From Pseudomonadota bacterium (GTDB lineage Bacteria > Pseudomonadota > Alphaproteobacteria > Rhizobiales > Devosiaceae): a stretch of DNA of 8,674 bases. The notes under the pieces are model-generated. The model was not told the DNA's origin, made no database searches, and saw only the letters and a list, made by a program, of their open reading frames with translations. Numbering within the stretch: position 1 is the stretch's first letter; each line of letters starts with the position of its first letter. This document shows positions 6,059-8,674 of the stretch, in pieces. The position numbers and the translations under genes are program-made. The DNA lies in contig JAEZBF010000338.1 of NCBI GenBank assembly GCA_023427545.1, forward strand, positions 1-8,674, read 5' to 3'.

Positions 6059-6073
6059 TGACCAGCTTTGTCA
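6059..6073 (+). promoter_or_regulatory. Candidate iron-responsive operator (IRO-like, TGA-N9-TCA)
   Basis: TGACCAGCTTTGTCA matches the TGA-N9-TCA pattern described for the rhizobial iron regulator RirA, and lies 45 nt before the start codon of an iron-binding protein gene. The short pattern occurs by chance about once per 4 kb, so the match alone is weak; its position before an Fe(III) importer is what supports it. It would imply repression when iron is plentiful. Confidence 0.4.
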
Positions 6074-6118
6074 GGATATGTTGATTGACCCCGCATCAAC
6101 GAACGACGGGGCTTCAAC

Positions 6119-7126
6119 GTGATCCATCGACACCTAGCACTCGCAGCTGCAGCCATCCTCTCGACCACCATCGGCCTTGGCCCGGCGGCCGCCCAACAGG
6201 AAGGCATCGTCGTCTACAACGCGCAGCACGAAAACCTCACCAAGGCGTGGGCCGATGGCTTCACCGCCGAGACCGGCATTGCCGTCACCCTCCGGCAGGG
6301 CAGCGATCTCGAGATCGGCAACCAGATCCTGCAGGAGGGCGCGAACTCGCCGGCCGACGTGTTCCTGACCGAAAATTCACCGGCAATGGTTCTCGTCGAT
6401 ACCGCCGGCCTTCTCGAGCCGTTGCCCCAGGACCTGCTCGATCAAGTTCCCGCCGAATACCGTCCGGCGAACGGCCACTGGACAGGCATCGCGGCTCGCT
6501 CCACGGTCTTTGTCTACAACAACACCAAGCTCAACGACTCGACGTTGCCCAAGACGATGGAAGAGCTTGCCGATCCCGCCTGGAAGGGCCGTTGGGCCGC
6601 CTCTCCCGCGGGCGCCGACTTCCAGGCGATCGTCGGAGCTTACCTCCAGCTCAAGGGCGAAGAGGCGACCGCTGCCTGGCTCAAGGGCATGAAGGAGAAC
6701 GCGGTGATCGTCCGCGGCAACCGCACCGCCATGGCGAGCGCCAACAAGGGTGAGGTCGAAGGCGCGCTGATCTATCACTATTACTACTTCGGCGATCAGG
6801 CGAACACCAAGGAGAACAGCGGCAACATCGGGGTACACTATTTCCGCAACCAGGACCCCGGTGCCTTCATCTCCATCTCGGGCGGTGGCGTGCTGGCCTC
6901 GAGCAAGCACAAGGAGCAGGCGGTGCAGTTCCTCAAGTGGGTGACCGGCCCGGGCGGGCAGAAGGTCCTCCGCGAGGGCAACGCCTTCGAGTACACCGTG
7001 GGCAAGGATGAAGCCGCGAACCCCGCGCTCACCCCGCTCGCCGAGCTCGACGCACCCAAGGTCGATCCGAGCACGCTCGACAATGCCAAGGTCACCGAGC
7101 TCATGACCGCAGCCGGCCTCATCTGA
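6119..7126 (+). CDS. fbpA: Periplasmic Fe(III)-binding protein of an ABC importer (FbpA/FutA type)
   Basis: A 335-residue extracellular solute-binding protein. A signal peptide (about 1-26, ending GPAAA before QQEG) sends it to the periplasm, where it captures ferric iron for the inner-membrane permease. It aligns along its length with Haemophilus FbpA as I recall that sequence. VVYNAQH (31-37) supplies His37, PADVFLTENSPA (78-89) supplies Glu85, and IYHYYYFG (218-225) supplies Tyr221-Tyr222. These match the His, Glu and Tyr-Tyr ligands of FbpA, and Tyr219 and Tyr223 add to the tyrosine cluster. The start is GTG: an in-frame TGA at 6086 leaves no ATG upstream, and a GGGG sequence 8 nt before serves as a weak ribosome site. 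The next gene is the permease, after a hairpin. Thiamine or polyamine binding is less likely given the tyrosines. Confidence 0.93.
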   Translation: MIHRHLALAAAAILSTTIGLGPAAAQQEGIVVYNAQHENLTKAWADGFTAETGIAVTLRQGSDLEIGNQILQEGANSPADVFLTENSPAMVLVDTAGLLEPLPQDLLDQVPAEYRPANGHWTGIAARSTVFVYNNTKLNDSTLPKTMEELADPAWKGRWAASPAGADFQAIVGAYLQLKGEEATAAWLKGMKENAVIVRGNRTAMASANKGEVEGALIYHYYYFGDQANTKENSGNIGVHYFRNQDPGAFISISGGGVLASSKHKEQAVQFLKWVTGPGGQKVLREGNAFEYTVGKDEAANPALTPLAELDAPKVDPSTLDNAKVTELMTAAGLI

Positions 7127-7148
7127 GGCCCGACCATAGTCAACCTTA

Positions 7149-7184
7149 CCCGCCGGGCGGAGCCGCCCGGCGGGCACTGCTTTT
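7149..7184 (+). terminator. GC-rich hairpin and T-run between fbpA and fbpB, probable partial terminator
   Basis: The arms CCCGCCGGGCGG (7149-7160) and CCGCCCGGCGGG (7163-7174) are perfectly complementary around AG, giving a stem of about 10-11 bp with a small loop, followed 6 nt later by TTTT (7181-7184). It lies 22 nt after the fbpA stop and ends just before the permease start. In importer operons such hairpins commonly let the binding protein be made in excess over the permease, by partial termination or by protecting the upstream mRNA end. Confidence 0.65.
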
Positions 7185-7185
7185 G

Positions 7186-8674
7186 ATGAGCCCCATGGCG
7201 AGCACTGCCGATAGCGCAACTTTCGTCCGATCCCGCCGGCCGGCCCTGCCGAGCGCCGTATTCGGCAGCGCCGCCGCCGCGGCGGTCGCGGCTATCTGCC
7301 TGATCCCGCTCGGCTTCATGATCTACGTCGCGGTGACCTCCGGCTGGGACACTGTTCAGCGTCTCATCTTCCGGCCAAAGGTCGGCGAGCTCCTGCTAAA
7401 CACCTTCCTGCTTGAAACGGTGACGGTTCCCACCTCGATTGTCCTCTCCGTCGCCCTCGCCTGGCTAACTGAGCGGTCGGATTTGCCGGGGCGGCGCTGG
7501 TGGTCATGGGTCCTTGTTGCGCCGCTGGCAGTGCCGGCGTTCGTCCACAGCTATGCCTGGAACGGCTTCGCACCGGGGTTCTACGGCCTGCCTGCCGCAA
7601 GCCTCATAGCAGTACTTGCCTACTTCCCGTTCCTCTACCTGCCCATAGCGGCGCAGCTTCGCCGCCTCGACCCGGCGCTGGAAGACACTGCCGCCTCGCT
7701 CGGTCTTCCACCCATGGCGGTCTTCTTCCGCGTGATCCTGCCGCAGCTTCGCCTGGCGATCTGCGGTGGCTCGCTGCTGATCGGCCTCCACCTCCTCGCT
7801 GAGTACGGTTTGTTCGTGCTCGTCCGGTTCGACACCTTCGCGACTGCGATCGTCGACCAGTTCCAGTCGGTCTTCAACGGACCGTCGGCGAACCTTCTGG
7901 GCGGCGTGCTGGTCCTGCTCTGCCTGTTGCTGCTCGCCATTGAGGCCCTGGCCCGCGGCAGCGCCCGTTACGCCCGGGTGGGCGGGGGTGCCGCCCGCGA
8001 GCTGCAGCCCACAGCCCTTGGACGGTGGCGGTGGCCGGCGCTACTGCTGCCAGTTGCGGTGACGCTGCTGTCGATTGGCGTGCCCCTGCTCACGCTCGGT
8101 CGCTGGCTGATCCTTGGAGGCGCCGCGATCTGGCAGGCCACTCCCATCTTCAATGCGCTCGGCCAGACCATCGTGCTCTCGTTGGCCGGCGCCATCCTCG
8201 CAACGCTTGCGGCGATCCCGATGGCGTGGATTTCCGTCCGCGCGCCCGGACGCATCCAGCGGGCCCTGGAAGCCGCCCACTATTACGTCGGCGCACTGCC
8301 CGGGGTGATTATTGCGCTCGCCCTGGTCACCATCACCGTCCGGGCTGCGCTGCCGCTCTACCAGACGGTCGCAACGCTCCTGCTGGCTTATCTTCTGATG
8401 TTCCTGCCGCGGGCGGTGGTCGGCCTGCGTGCCGGGATTGCTCAGGCGCCGGTGGAGCTCGAGCGTGCGGCGGTGAGCCTCGGGCGGCGCCCGCTCGGAG
8501 CGGTAATGGTGACCACCATGCGACTGGCAGCGCCGGGCGCCGCCGCCAGTGCGGCCCTCGTTGCGCTCGGGATCGCGAACGAGTTGACCGGCACCCTCAT
8601 GCTGGCGCCGATCGGCGTTGCGACGCGCGCGACGGGGTTCTGGCAATACGCGGACGAACTGGACTTCTCGGGGG
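7186..8674 (+). CDS. fbpB: Fe(III) ABC transporter permease, fused two-domain FbpB type (3' end missing)
   Basis: Open from the start to the right edge: 496 codons are visible. The family is usually 500-560 residues, so only the last part is missing. It is an integral inner-membrane protein with many hydrophobic segments (for example 24-50, 108-124, 138-158, 238-254, 284-303, 325-349, 369-390, 396-414). It contains two binding-protein-dependent permease domains in tandem, as in FbpB/SfuB. Each has an EAA loop that docks the ATPase: EDTAASLGLPPMAVFFRVILP (166-186) and ERAAVSLGRRPLGAVMVTTM (426-445). It carries iron delivered by the preceding binding protein into the cytoplasm. The ATG at 7186 is chosen; ATG 7195 is in frame and equally possible, since neither has a strong ribosome site. 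The hairpin just upstream may reduce its expression. The ATPase gene should follow outside the window. Confidence 0.92.
   Translation, partial: MSPMASTADSATFVRSRRPALPSAVFGSAAAAAVAAICLIPLGFMIYVAVTSGWDTVQRLIFRPKVGELLLNTFLLETVTVPTSIVLSVALAWLTERSDLPGRRWWSWVLVAPLAVPAFVHSYAWNGFAPGFYGLPAASLIAVLAYFPFLYLPIAAQLRRLDPALEDTAASLGLPPMAVFFRVILPQLRLAICGGSLLIGLHLLAEYGLFVLVRFDTFATAIVDQFQSVFNGPSANLLGGVLVLLCLLLLAIEALARGSARYARVGGGAARELQPTALGRWRWPALLLPVAVTLLSIGVPLLTLGRWLILGGAAIWQATPIFNALGQTIVLSLAGAILATLAAIPMAWISVRAPGRIQRALEAAHYYVGALPGVIIALALVTITVRAALPLYQTVATLLLAYLLMFLPRAVVGLRAGIAQAPVELERAAVSLGRRPLGAVMVTTMRLAAPGAAASAALVALGIANELTGTLMLAPIGVATRATGFWQYADELDFSG

Noticed and set aside
6058..6082. TTGACC and TATGTT as a sigma-70 promoter before fbpA
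   Set aside because: The spacing is 13 nt, too short for a normal -35/-10 pair; the overlap with the TGA-N9-TCA site is a better explanation of the conserved-looking bases.
6377..7219. A 280-codon minus-strand open frame opposite fbpA
   Set aside because: It overlaps a well-supported FbpA gene and crosses the hairpin; its composition is that of an antisense shadow.
8041..8646. A 201-codon minus-strand open frame opposite the permease
   Set aside because: The plus-strand frame has transmembrane segments and two EAA loops; the antisense product is extremely charged and repetitive.

Overview
The window looks like a chromosomal segment of a GC-rich alphaproteobacterium, most likely from the Hyphomicrobiales (Rhizobiales). 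This is inferred from the high GC content, dense gene packing, GTG starts, the character of the proteins, and a possible rhizobial-type iron-responsive (IRO-like) box. No RNA gene, CRISPR array, insertion sequence, prophage gene or attachment site was seen. No stretch longer than about 200 bases lacks a gene.

Left part (1-2113, minus strand): three translationally coupled genes read leftward. They are an alcohol dehydrogenase-type medium-chain oxidoreductase that has lost its zinc cysteines, a Gfo/Idh/MocA oxidoreductase, and the first 42 codons of a small unrecognised protein. Both junctions are GTGA overlaps. The pairing suggests stepwise NAD(P)-dependent oxidation or reduction of a sugar, polyol or similar polyhydroxylated compound. 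An AraC-family regulator (2308-3084) diverges from it and probably controls it. The roughly 190 bp between them holds a LacI-like AAACGTTT palindrome and two inverted repeats, one of which spans the araC-type start codon.

Middle part (3167-4725, plus strand): a membrane-anchored or exported FixH/YtkA-like protein with a His/Met-rich segment lies 2 nt ahead of a MauG/cytochrome c peroxidase-type diheme cytochrome. This tight pair acts in the periplasm and is the most interesting possible system here: the small protein may be a metal-binding partner or a substrate of the diheme enzyme. A strong hairpin separates it from a convergent YCII-related (DGPF) protein (4798-5163, minus).

Right part (5353-8674, plus strand): an unrecognised 206-residue protein with a possible excisionase/MerR-like helix-turn-helix is followed by an Fe(III) ABC import operon. 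The operon has an FbpA-type periplasmic binding protein with all four iron-ligand positions conserved (His37, Glu85, Tyr221, Tyr222). After it come a GC-rich intergenic hairpin and an FbpB-type fused permease that runs off the right edge. A TGA-N9-TCA site lies about 45 nt before fbpA and would fit RirA-type iron control. The ATPase (FbpC) would be expected just beyond the window.
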